Of a DNA stretch of 64,000 nt, positions 8,086 to 16,167 are shown one piece after another. This DNA is from an uncultured Bacilli bacterium (GTDB lineage Bacteria > Bacillota_I > Bacilli_A > RF39 > UBA660): assembly GCA_934168245.1 (NCBI GenBank), contig CAKPMY010000002.1:103499-167498 (forward strand), written 5' to 3'. Both the position numbers and the translations under genes were made by a program. Positions within the stretch are counted from its first letter, which is position 1. Each line of letters begins with the position of its first letter. A model generated the notes under the pieces. The model saw only the letters and a list, made by a program, of their open reading frames with translations. It was not told where the DNA came from and made no database searches.

Positions 8086-9345
8086 CTACTGCTTCACTAC
8101 AAAATCACAAATATTTTTAAAATTATACCTAAATTCATTGTTACTAACAATAGGCACAAGTCCAATAACTTCATTATAATAATACATTGTATCATCAGAA
8201 ACTACCATTACATTTCCATCTTTAACCTTCCATTCAGAAACAGAATCAAAACGAAATAACAGAGCTGCCTTATCCAAATCAGTTTTGAAAACCTTATAAA
8301 AATCTCCTTTATCCGTAACAAAATAATACATATCATTATCTTTCTGAACTAACTTTGCTCCATACTTTTCCTTTAACCTATTATTAACAACAACATTAGT
8401 CCAAATTTTCTTATCATCCAAATACTCCTTAGCCGAAACTGTTACTAAATTTCTTCCAGAAATATTCTTAAATCCCTTCTTAACATTACCAACTTCTTTA
8501 ACAGTCTCCTGATCAGCATTTAACACATACTGCTTCTTTTTATCTAAATCTGTAAAATAAAACTTTCCATCATACTGTCCATTAATATACATATTAAATG
8601 ATATATGTTCATCTAAATCTATTCTACCTTTACCTCCATCAACAACATCATATAAATAAAAGGCTGCATACTCATTACCAGAATTCATATCCGTATTAAT
8701 TGAAACATAATAATGCCCAGTAAGTAAAGATAGTTTGTTCTCATACTGATCAACATTTAAAAAATCTTTTTTCACAAAATTACCGCTCTTTAATATATAA
8801 AATCCACGATAAGCCCAAACCGTAAAAAATGTCTTTTCTGGAATATTATTCAAATAAAATTTATAATTACCATCCTCAGTCGCAACAGTATCACTCTTCC
8901 AAGAAAGGGCCGTATACTTTTTCTTTTTTAGTTCTCCAATAATTTTATTAAATGATGGACTATTAACCTGTTTCAAATAACTATAACTTGCTTGAACATT
9001 ATTATAATTACAATAAATATCACTAGTTTTATCATTCTTATAAATTGGATAAATACACTTTAAATCATCTTCTTTAAAAAACTTTACATCCTTAATTATT
9101 CTATCCTGACCATTATAATTATGATCGAAATAAAAGAAATACGTATCTTTATTATCATCGACCACTTTAAATGAATAAGTATTTTTCTTACCCACAATCT
9201 TCATTTTTTCAATAATTAAATACGAATTATCTTTTGTAATAATAGAATACTCCACCTCATGATGCTTAATTAAAACTTGTACAACAACTTGCAAGGCCAA
9301 GCCTGCAACACCCAAAAGTAATAAAATAGGAAGTAACTTTTTCAT
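8086..9345 (-). CDS. Membrane-anchored hypothetical protein, 419 aa
   Basis: The N-terminus (KKLLPILLLLGVAGLALQVV) is a single hydrophobic anchor or uncleaved signal; the rest is outside the membrane. The outer part is rich in Tyr, Asp and Lys with repeated beta-strand patterns (GNYKFYLNN, GQYDGKFYF, DMYYFVTDKGDFYKV, DTMYYYNEV), suggesting a beta-propeller or repeated sheet. No catalytic motif was seen and I do not recognise the family. The start ATG 9345 has GGTGATAG upstream. It lies downstream of the PH-like gene at 9403, separated by a terminator, so it probably has its own promoter. Confidence 0.75.
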   Translation of the reverse strand: MKKLLPILLLLGVAGLALQVVVQVLIKHHEVEYSIITKDNSYLIIEKMKIVGKKNTYSFKVVDDNKDTYFFYFDHNYNGQDRIIKDVKFFKEDDLKCIYPIYKNDKTSDIYCNYNNVQASYSYLKQVNSPSFNKIIGELKKKKYTALSWKSDTVATEDGNYKFYLNNIPEKTFFTVWAYRGFYILKSGNFVKKDFLNVDQYENKLSLLTGHYYVSINTDMNSGNEYAAFYLYDVVDGGKGRIDLDEHISFNMYINGQYDGKFYFTDLDKKKQYVLNADQETVKEVGNVKKGFKNISGRNLVTVSAKEYLDDKKIWTNVVVNNRLKEKYGAKLVQKDNDMYYFVTDKGDFYKVFKTDLDKAALLFRFDSVSEWKVKDGNVMVVSDDTMYYYNEVIGLVPIVSNNEFRYNFKNICDFVVKQ

Positions 9346-9368
9346 ACTATCACCATCTTCATTATAGC

Positions 9369-9395
9369 AAAAAAAAAAGTCTAAATAAAGACTTT
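9369..9395 (-). terminator. Intrinsic terminator after the PH-like gene
   Basis: On the minus strand AAAGTC and GACTTT form a stem around an eight-base loop, followed by about ten T (9369-9378 as A on the plus strand). Confidence 0.75.
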
Positions 9396-9402
9396 AATTT
9401 TT

Positions 9403-9864
9403 CTAATCCTCTTCATCTTCATCATCATCATGACTATGAGAATAATATTTCTTTTTCATTTCCATCATATAACTACTAATTTCAGTTTCAATCTCTGGTA
9501 AAGCCTCTACTCCAATATTAGAAAGAGTAATAAATTCCTTTACTGTATCAATGTAAACTTTACCCCAAATTAATCCACCTTTGACTTTTAAATCATTAAA
9601 TAAATCAGGAGTTACTGAATCCAAAAAGTATCCAAATACTACTCTCTTACGTCCAATAAGAATTCTCTTATCAGTAAGAGCAACAACTGCCGTACCTAAA
9701 ATATCTAACGGATTATCATTCTTTTGAGCCACAAATACATACAAAACCTTTTCTCCTGGATTTAAGTGTTTCTCTACGATTGATGCATTCTGTTTTAGAC
9801 GCCATCCTATTGTAGAAGGATGCGCCTCTTTAAATTTTAATGCCTTTTTATAAACTATGCCCAT
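9403..9864 (-). CDS. PH-like (bPH/YokE-type) domain protein
   Basis: GGAGG at six bases from ATG 9864 sets the start (MGIVYKKALKF, 153 residues); a longer frame would need a TTG inside the RBS. The core has the bacterial pleckstrin-homology pattern: LNPGEKVLYVFVAQ, then VALTDKRILIG at about 67-77, the hallmark of YokE/bPH domains, then a final helix. The tail is a short acidic run (DDDEDEED) after SHSH. These are small cytosolic proteins of unknown role, sometimes linked to stress. It stands alone with its own terminator. Confidence 0.75.
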   Translation of the reverse strand: MGIVYKKALKFKEAHPSTIGWRLKQNASIVEKHLNPGEKVLYVFVAQKNDNPLDILGTAVVALTDKRILIGRKRVVFGYFLDSVTPDLFNDLKVKGGLIWGKVYIDTVKEFITLSNIGVEALPEIETEISSYMMEMKKKYYSHSHDDDEDEED

Positions 9865-10060
9865 ATTGACCTCCAAACTAACTGTAGCAATTTACTAAAA
9901 TTATTATAACATACTTAAAATAAACTGCAAAATAATTTTTCTAAAGAACCAACACTAATAGTAAAATTGTGTACTATTAAAAAATTATGTCTTATCTTGT
10001 CGACAGAAAAAGAAATAGTAAAAAACTAGCCATCATATTCTTAAATGAGGACGTGATACT

Positions 10061-10975
10061 ATCAAAAAAACTATTGGATTACCAAGAGCATTACTCTACT
10101 ATTATGACAAAGACTTCTGGCAAGCCTTCTTTACTGACCTAGGCTTCGATACAATTATAAGCTCCAAAAGTAACAAAAAAATCCTACAAAATGGCACAAC
10201 TTTTGCCAATTCTGAAAGTTGTCTAGCCATAAAAATATATCTAGGTCATATCCTAGACTTAAAAGATAAATGTGACTATATTCTAGTACCCAGAATGTAT
10301 TCAATAAAGAAAAATGAACAGGTTTGTACAAATTTCAACTGCCTATACGATCTCGTAAACAATCTTTTCGACGTAAAAATATTAAACTACAATATCGACC
10401 TAACTAAAGGAAAAACTAAACTAATAGCCTTTCTAAAACTAGGTGAAGACTTAGGTATATCATATATAGAAACCTACAATGCTTTTAAACGTGCCGAAAA
10501 AAAAGCGCAAGAACAAAGAAAAATCAATGAAGAAGCCCAGCGTCAACTCCTAGAAACAAGTAACCTAAAAATACTTCTTGCTGGCCACCCTTACAATTTA
10601 TATGATGACCTAATCGGAAAAGCCATAACCGACTTTCTAACCCAAAATAACATTTCAGTTCTCTACAGTGACAAAATAGATAACACAATAATTGATACCG
10701 AGTGTCAACAACTATCAACAGACATTCACTGGACTCATAGTAAAGAAGTAGTTGCCAGTATCAATTACTATCATGATAAAGTTGACGGAATCATTATAAT
10801 ATCTTCATTTCCATGTGGACCAGACTCCCTAAGTAATGAACTAGTAACCAGAAAAATAAAAAACATTCCTATCATTACTCTAGTATTTGAAGACCTAAAC
10901 AGTGAGTCTGGCATCATCACTAGACTTGAAAGTTTTATAGATATCCTAGAAAGGAGAAATCTATGTCAAAAATAA
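10061..10975 (+). CDS. DUF2229/HgdB-like protein (2-hydroxyacyl-CoA dehydratase-related), non-canonical start
   Basis: The conserved N-terminus of this family (IGLPRALLYYYDKDFWQAFF) is encoded from about 10073, well upstream of the first in-frame ATG (10295). A stop at 10046 leaves only ATC (10061) or ATT (10073) as in-frame starts. GAGG at 10047-10050 sits ten bases before the ATC, so ATC 10061 is the best choice (304 residues). An A7 tract follows at once, so an indel joining a GTG at 10053 is the alternative. Probable Fe-S ligands are Cys54 (SESCLAIKIYLGH) and the PCGPDS motif near the C-terminus. It overlaps the next gene by 13 bases and is the first of three genes with an ATPase activator. 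Confidence 0.75.
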   Translation: MKKTIGLPRALLYYYDKDFWQAFFTDLGFDTIISSKSNKKILQNGTTFANSESCLAIKIYLGHILDLKDKCDYILVPRMYSIKKNEQVCTNFNCLYDLVNNLFDVKILNYNIDLTKGKTKLIAFLKLGEDLGISYIETYNAFKRAEKKAQEQRKINEEAQRQLLETSNLKILLAGHPYNLYDDLIGKAITDFLTQNNISVLYSDKIDNTIIDTECQQLSTDIHWTHSKEVVASINYYHDKVDGIIIISSFPCGPDSLSNELVTRKIKNIPIITLVFEDLNSESGIITRLESFIDILERRNLCQK

Positions 10976-12030
10976 TTAGTTTTCCACATCTAGGTGACTA
11001 CTATATCCCAATCGAAACCTTTTTAAAAAGAACAACTCATTTAAAAGTTAAACCTTCTCCACCTATCACAAAAAAAACAATTGAACTCGGTGCCAAATAT
11101 TCACCAGACTCAGTCTGTCTCCCATTCAAATACAACCTTGGTAACTTCATAGAATCTCTAAATCAAGGCGCAACCGTACTCTTTACTGCCGGTGGAGGTT
11201 GTCGTTACCGCTACTATGCCGAAGTAACCAAAACAATTCTAAAAGACCTAGGCTTTGACTTTGAATTTTACAATCTAATCGAAAATGGCAAACTAAATCT
11301 CCTAAAAGTCTATAAAAACTTTAAAAAACTAAATCCAAACCTAAACTTAATCTATTTTATTCATCAACTACTATACACAGTCTTCTTCATCTGGCACATG
11401 GATAAAATTGACAAAATAATCAGAACAAGAATCGGTTTTGAAATTGAAAATAACTCCTTTCTAAAAATTAAAAATAAAATGCTAACATCCTTCAAAAAAA
11501 CAAAATCCATTACCAAACTATCCTACCGCTATTTTAAATACAAACACCTCATCAAAAAAATTCCTATCGCAAAACCAAAAAACTGTCTAAAAGTCGGTAT
11601 AATTGGTGAACTATACACTGCCATGGAACCATTCGCAACCTATTTTCTTGAAAAAGAATTGGCCAAAATGCATATTGAAATAAAAAGATACACCAATCTA
11701 AGTTACCTCCTTTGGCAAAAAAAATATCTAACACCTCACATGTTAAAAGTAACAAAGCCCTACTGTAAATACACTCTAGGTGCTGACGGACTAGATAACG
11801 TTTACCGAACTATAAAACTCATAAATAAAAAATATGACGGTATTATTCATACTAAACCATTTGGTTGTACCCCAGAAATAGGCGCCATTCCCATAATTCA
11901 AAAAATATGTAACGACCATGAAATGCCTATAATTTTCTTTTCATACGATGTTGAAACTTCCGATGAAGGAATAAAAACTAGATTAGAAGCCTTTGAAGAC
12001 TTAATAAGAATAAGGAGAGATAAAAAATGA
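10963..12030 (+). CDS. DUF2229/HgdB-like protein, second subunit
   Basis: The 355-residue product has the same fold class as its neighbour: SPDSVCLPFKYNLGNF (Cys near 53), TAGGGCRYRYYAEV, LGADGLDNVYRTI and KPFGCTPEIGAIP, with the three cysteines in positions expected for an Fe-S cluster. It closes with IIFFSYDVETSDEGIKTRLEAFEDL, the family ending. Proteins of this group pair with an ASKHA ATPase that injects low-potential electrons; some carry a double-cubane [8Fe-9S] cluster. In many bacteria these modules are fused in one large protein, while here they are three genes. The substrate is unknown. AAGGAG precedes ATG 10963. Confidence 0.82.
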   Translation: MSKIISFPHLGDYYIPIETFLKRTTHLKVKPSPPITKKTIELGAKYSPDSVCLPFKYNLGNFIESLNQGATVLFTAGGGCRYRYYAEVTKTILKDLGFDFEFYNLIENGKLNLLKVYKNFKKLNPNLNLIYFIHQLLYTVFFIWHMDKIDKIIRTRIGFEIENNSFLKIKNKMLTSFKKTKSITKLSYRYFKYKHLIKKIPIAKPKNCLKVGIIGELYTAMEPFATYFLEKELAKMHIEIKRYTNLSYLLWQKKYLTPHMLKVTKPYCKYTLGADGLDNVYRTIKLINKKYDGIIHTKPFGCTPEIGAIPIIQKICNDHEMPIIFFSYDVETSDEGIKTRLEAFEDLIRIRRDKK

Positions 12031-12977
12031 TTAAAGGTTACCTAGGAATTGATATTGGTTCAATATCTACAAAAGGAGTCATAATAGACAAAAATAACAC
12101 CATTCTAGCAAGTACCTATCTATGGACTAAAGGAAATCCAATAAATGCCGTAAAAGAAGTCCTAAAAGATCTACAAACTCAAATAAAAAACAAAAATATA
12201 AAAATAGTTTCAGTCGGTACCACTGGTTCAGCCAGAAAACTAATTGGCACTATGTTAAATGCCACAATCATAAAAAATGAAATCACTGCTCATGCTATTG
12301 GAACCTTATCAAGATATCCAAATATCAGAACCATTATCGAAATTGGAGGCCAAGACTCTAAAATAATTCTCATTAAAGATGGAATCGTAATAGACTATGC
12401 CATGAATACCTTGTGTGCCGCTGGTACAGGTGCTTTTTTAACTAGTCAGGCCAAACGTCTAGAGATTCCTATCGAAGAATTTGGCAAAATTGCCTTAACT
12501 AGTACCAATCCTGCCTCTATTGCTGCTAGATGCACAGTCTTTGCTGAAAGTGACTTAGTTCATAAAGCCCAACTAGGCTATGAAAAAAAAGATATAGTCG
12601 CTGGTCTTTGTCGAAGCATTGCCTTAAACTACCTAAACAACGTTGCCAAAGGTAAAAAAATAGAAGACCCAATCATCTTTCAAGGTGGAGTATCTAAAAA
12701 TATAGCCGTCAAAAAAGCCTTTGAAGACATTTTAAATACCAAAATAATTACTGATAAAGACGGACATCTAATGGGTGCCCTAGGTGTAGCCATTCTCTCT
12801 AAAGAAAAAGAAGAAATAAACTTCTCCTTTAACATCATTACCGATAGTTTTAAAACAACCAGTAAAAACTGTGAAAACTGTCCTAATAATTGTGAAATAA
12901 TCTGTATCGAGAAAAATAACCATCTAATTGACTCTTGGGGCAATCGTTGTGAACGAGGCAAAGTAAAAACTTCTTAA
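12027..12977 (+). CDS. Acyl-CoA dehydratase activase (BadF/HgdC-type ASKHA ATPase)
   Basis: The 316-residue protein has the ASKHA nucleotide-binding set: GIDIGSISTKGVI at 5-17, EIGGQDSK near 110, and IIFQGGVSKN near 215. Between them NTLCAAGTGAFL and AARCTVFAESD supply the two cysteines that bridge a [4Fe-4S] cluster across the dimer in HgdC. The C-terminus adds a Cys-rich motif (CENCPNNCEIIC plus RC), perhaps a second metal site. It uses ATP to drive electrons into the partner cluster proteins encoded just upstream. The start overlaps the previous stop (ATGA), showing translational coupling. Confidence 0.92.
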   Translation: MIKGYLGIDIGSISTKGVIIDKNNTILASTYLWTKGNPINAVKEVLKDLQTQIKNKNIKIVSVGTTGSARKLIGTMLNATIIKNEITAHAIGTLSRYPNIRTIIEIGGQDSKIILIKDGIVIDYAMNTLCAAGTGAFLTSQAKRLEIPIEEFGKIALTSTNPASIAARCTVFAESDLVHKAQLGYEKKDIVAGLCRSIALNYLNNVAKGKKIEDPIIFQGGVSKNIAVKKAFEDILNTKIITDKDGHLMGALGVAILSKEKEEINFSFNIITDSFKTTSKNCENCPNNCEIICIEKNNHLIDSWGNRCERGKVKTS

Positions 12978-13002
12978 CCGTCTATCAAATAATCAAACAA
13001 AA

Positions 13003-13047
13003 AAAAGATAATATAGTTAGAACACTTCTCAACTATCTTATCTTTTT
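13003..13047. terminator. Bidirectional terminator
   Basis: An imperfect 16-bp stem (AAAAGATAA-t-ATAGTT against AACTAT-c-TTATCTTTT) lies between the convergent activase and ABC-F genes. A-runs and T-runs flank it on both sides. Confidence 0.8.
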
Positions 13048-14629
13048 ATTTTTTTTCAATATACTCTTCGTATGGAACACATCTATCTATAATAGTTCCA
13101 TCATCTAATATCTCAATTATTCTATTCGCAACTGTACTATTAAGTTCATAGTCTCTAGAAGTAAATAGAACTTCTCCTTGGAAATTAATTAGTCCTTTAT
13201 TTAATGATGTAATACTTTCCAAATCCAAATGGTTAGTAGGTTCATCTAATATTAAGAAATTAGGTCCTTCTAACATCATCTTAGATAACATACATCTCAT
13301 CCTTTCTCCACCAGATAATACATTTACTTTCTTAAATACATCATCTCCAGAAAATAACATTCTACCTAAGAAACCTCTAAGTACTGTTTCATCCTTAATA
13401 TCATAATATTGTCCAATCCACTCAATAATATTCTTATCAACATCAAAATACTCTGTATTATCTTGTGGTAAATAGCCAGGTACAATAGTCTTACCCCATT
13501 CAATACTACCCTTATCATATTTACCCTTACCAGATAAAATATTAAACAACGTCGTCTTAACCATATCGTTATTAGCAAGTATCGCAATCTTATCACCTTT
13601 AAGTACTGTAAATGATACCTTATCTAAAATTTTCTTACCATCAACTACTTTAGTTAGGTTTTCTACTTTTAATATTTCCTTACCAGCAGGCTTTTCTATC
13701 TTAAAATCAATATAAGGATATTTTCTAGAAGAAGGAACTATCTCATCTAATTGAATCTTATCAAGCATTTTTTTTCTAGAAGTTGCTTGTTTTGACTTTG
13801 AAGCATTAGCCGAGAATCTCGCAATAAAGGCTTGTAATTCTTTAATTTTCTCTTCTTTTTTCTTATTAGAATCTCTCATCTGTTTCTGTAGCAATTCACT
13901 AGATTCATACCAGAAATCATAGTTACCAACATAAAGTTTAATCTTACCATAATCAATATCCGCAATATGTGTACATACTTTGTTTAAGAAATGTCTATCA
14001 TGTGAAACAATAATAACTGTATTATTAAAATTAATTAAAAACTCTTCTAACCATTTAATAGCCTCAATATCCAAACTGTTAGTAGGCTCATCTAAAAGTA
14101 ATATATCTGGATTTCCAAATAATGCTTGAGCAAGTAAAACCTTAACTCTAAGTTTTACTGGTAACTCGCCCATTAAAACATAATGATACTCTTCCTTAAC
14201 ACCTAAATTATTTAAAAGTGTACTAGCATCAGACTCTGCATTCCAGCCATCTAAGTCCATAAATTCAGCCTCTAAATTGGCTAACTTCATACCATCTTCT
14301 TCACTAAACTCAGTCTGCTCATACATCTTATTCTTCTCTTCCATTATTTCATATAGTTTACTATTTCCCATAATAACTACATCAATAACTCTCTTATCAT
14401 CAAACTCATAATGATCTTGCTTCAAAATAGAAAGTCTTTCATTTTTAGAAATAACAACTTCTCCAGTCGTTGTTTCAATCTCACCTGATAATATTTTTAA
14501 AAATGTTGATTTACCAGAACCATTTGCCCCAATCAAACCATAACAATTACCATTAGTAAATTTTATATTAACATCTTCAAATAAGACTCTCTTTCCAAAT
14601 TTTAAACTAACATTATTTACTTGTATCAT
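13046..14629 (-). CDS. ABC-F ATPase, YkpA/YbiT type
   Basis: The 527-residue protein has two ABC domains and no membrane segment. NBD1 has Walker A GANGSGKST (34-42), Walker B ILLLDEPTN and SHDRHFLN; its signature is unusual (ELPVKLRVKVLLAQ). After the linker with the ANASKSKQATSRKK motif, NBD2 has a degenerate Walker A (ANNDMVKTT, 352-360), a normal LSGGERMR signature and LDEPTNHLD. From memory, a degenerate second P-loop is also found in B. subtilis YkpA, so it is a family trait. ABC-F proteins act on the ribosome; YkpA/YbiT-type roles are poorly defined. The gene precedes nothing obvious in its operon. Confidence 0.9.
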   Translation of the reverse strand: MIQVNNVSLKFGKRVLFEDVNIKFTNGNCYGLIGANGSGKSTFLKILSGEIETTTGEVVISKNERLSILKQDHYEFDDKRVIDVVIMGNSKLYEIMEEKNKMYEQTEFSEEDGMKLANLEAEFMDLDGWNAESDASTLLNNLGVKEEYHYVLMGELPVKLRVKVLLAQALFGNPDILLLDEPTNSLDIEAIKWLEEFLINFNNTVIIVSHDRHFLNKVCTHIADIDYGKIKLYVGNYDFWYESSELLQKQMRDSNKKKEEKIKELQAFIARFSANASKSKQATSRKKMLDKIQLDEIVPSSRKYPYIDFKIEKPAGKEILKVENLTKVVDGKKILDKVSFTVLKGDKIAILANNDMVKTTLFNILSGKGKYDKGSIEWGKTIVPGYLPQDNTEYFDVDKNIIEWIGQYYDIKDETVLRGFLGRMLFSGDDVFKKVNVLSGGERMRCMLSKMMLEGPNFLILDEPTNHLDLESITSLNKGLINFQGEVLFTSRDYELNSTVANRIIEILDDGTIIDRCVPYEEYIEKK

Positions 14630-14686
14630 TCTTCTTCACCACCGCTCCTTAATTCTACTATAAATAAAAAAATAAGGCAAGTATAA

Positions 14687-15292
14687 CTACTTAACCTTAT
14701 AAAATATTGAAATCACTTTAGCAAACTCATAAAGTATAATATTACTTTTATTTATCGCAAAACCTTTACCTAAAGCCTTACCACCTATCGTAAGTGCCGC
14801 CACTATTGCTGCTATAGATAATCCCGTAAACAAGATACTGAAATTAAACTTTTCCGCAACAACTGCCGCTATTGTCGTAGCCGCTGTACCAGAAATAATT
14901 CCACATACATCCCCGACTACATCACAACAAAAGTTAGATACCTTAGAAGCATTTTTCTTAAACTTAACTGCCACATCTGCACCTTTAACTTTTCTAGAAT
15001 TCATTGAATGAAAAACTTTTTCATCACTACTAGTAACCGCTACACCTACTATATCAAATAAAATACCAATGCCCACAAAGAGTAACGTTACAAGTATTCC
15101 ACCAACTATTGATAATTTAGGTAAAGTAACCTGTGATACATAAGAAAGTCCAAAGGATAATGTAAAGGCAATTATAATAATCTTAACAATCCATCTCATA
15201 TCGGCTTTCTTTTTATTAATTCTTTCTTTTCTCTTAGTTTCAATAACTAATCCTTGAAATTCATCTTTTTCTAATTTCTTCTTACTATTCAT
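14687..15292 (-). CDS. oapA: OapA-like OLE-associated membrane protein
   Basis: A 201-residue basic membrane protein with about four hydrophobic segments (34-52, 62-86, 129-148, 151-172) and a lysine-rich cytosolic N-terminus. A DxxxD motif (Asp124, Asp128, in DVVGD) precedes the third segment. OapA of Bacillus halodurans is known as a membrane protein of this size with four helices and a conserved DxxxD motif; it binds OLE RNA, and its gene lies directly downstream of the RNA. It resembles the DUF21/CorB membrane domain. Here the gene starts about 50 bases after a roughly 600-nt structured RNA on the same strand. Both size and position fit. AGGAAAGGG precedes ATG 15292. Confidence 0.78.
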   Translation of the reverse strand: MNSKKKLEKDEFQGLVIETKRKERINKKKADMRWIVKIIIIAFTLSFGLSYVSQVTLPKLSIVGGILVTLLFVGIGILFDIVGVAVTSSDEKVFHSMNSRKVKGADVAVKFKKNASKVSNFCCDVVGDVCGIISGTAATTIAAVVAEKFNFSILFTGLSIAAIVAALTIGGKALGKGFAINKSNIILYEFAKVISIFYKVK

Positions 15293-15308
15293 ATACCCTT
15301 TCCTATAG

Positions 15309-15333
15309 AAAAAATAGTATAAAATACTATTTT
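15309..15333 (-). terminator. AT-rich hairpin between the structured RNA and oapA
   Basis: AAAATAGTA (15311-15319) pairs perfectly with TACTATTTT (15325-15333); six T follow on the minus strand. It may end the RNA or attenuate read-through into oapA. Confidence 0.6.
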
Positions 15334-15339
15334 CAATTA

Positions 15340-15935
15340 AAAAAAACTAATGGCTCTAAACATAGTAAACTTTGAATCTTAGGTCAAGTAGGATTTCCCT
15401 TATCTCTACGTATCCGTTACCAGATACATGGTTCCCCTTTAAAGAGATAAGTATGATGTTACCATTCATACGACTTGATTACCACTTAGTATCCACTGCA
15501 ATCCTATGTAAAGCGCACTCTAGGAGATTTCCTCACCAACACTTTATTATTTATTCTTTTTTGCAAGAGCAATTTCATAAAGCAATATTTATTAAAGTTG
15601 GCCTGTTCTAATAAACAAGTTCTTTAATCCCAATACTCTCACTCAAGACAAGCTACACTGTACATAACTTTCGCCACAATACAGGTTCCTAGCCTACCTC
15701 GTAACAAGTCCATCAGTATAAAACGTATAGGCTTATCACAAATAATAGGTCTCCACGGATAATGGGTCGTTTGTCGTATGCCATTACGAGCGCCCATTCT
15801 CCTCATCTTCAGCATCCACCCTACACTGGGCGTATAAAGCAAACACCAAAGGTTTCACAGATATGCTCGATAACGGTTGTTTAATCCCGTCTTCCTAATA
15901 AAGTAACTGACTAGAATAATGTGCCATCAATTACA
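15340..15935 (-). ncRNA. ole: Large structured RNA, probable OLE (ornate large extremophilic) RNA
   Basis: About 600 bases without a credible reading frame follow a near-perfect promoter and end in a T8 tract (15339-15346). Many local helices are visible: CTTATCTCT 15399-15407 with AGAGATAAG 15443-15451, enclosing GTATC/GATAC; TAGGATT 15389-15395 with AATCCTA 15500-15506; CTGTA/TACAG 15658-15684; AGCCTA 15691-15696 with TAGGCT 15728-15733; AATGGG 15761-15766 with CCCATT 15793-15798, enclosing TCGTA/TACGA 15774-15789. It is richer in G+C than the flanks. It is immediately upstream of a DxxxD four-helix protein, the known OLE-oapA order, and its length fits OLE. ROOL-type RNA is the main alternative. 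Both ends are estimates. Confidence 0.78.
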
Positions 15936-15940
15936 TCCCT

Positions 15941-15969
15941 AGTATATCATATGTCTTAGGAACTGTCAA
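15941..15969 (-). promoter_or_regulatory. Consensus sigma-A promoter of the structured RNA
   Basis: On the minus strand TTGACA (15964-15969) and TATACT (15941-15946) are separated by exactly 17 bases. Transcription should start near 15934. This is as strong as the promoters of the chaperone genes in this window. Confidence 0.88.
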
Positions 15970-16112
15970 GTTGACACACTTTTTCAAAAAAACTCAAAAA
16001 CTACCACTATACTAAAATAAACAAGCAATAAATGATACATAGAAACAAACTTAATAGATTGATCTATAAAATTATAAAAGTAAAATCTAAATCGCCTCAT
16101 ATAATCCCAATC
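15970..16112. other. Intergenic, no gene seen
   Basis: AT-rich sequence between the RNA promoter and the terminator of the lysozyme-like gene. No frame with a ribosome site and no clear hairpin was found. Confidence 0.5.
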
Positions 16113-16143
16113 AAAAAGAAGAGTCGTCTCAAAATAACTCTTC
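16113..16143 (-). terminator. Terminator of the lysozyme-like gene
   Basis: On the minus strand GAAGAGT and ACTCTTC form a seven-base stem around a 12-base loop, followed by five T. Confidence 0.75.
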
Positions 16144-16167
16144 CTTCTAAATCATACTTCTTATCTC

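Noticed and set aside
13046..14629. Degenerate second Walker A as a sign of a broken ABC-F gene
   Set aside because: From memory, the same degeneration is typical of the YkpA/YbiT subfamily.
15372..15842. Short frames of 60-80 codons within the structured RNA on both strands
   Set aside because: They lack RBSs and family-like composition, and stable helices run through them.
15340..15935. tmRNA, RNase P RNA, rRNA fragment or group II intron
   Set aside because: I found no tag reading frame or tRNA-like ends, no RNase P core (GAGGAAAGTCC), no domain-V-like hairpin and no reverse transcriptase.
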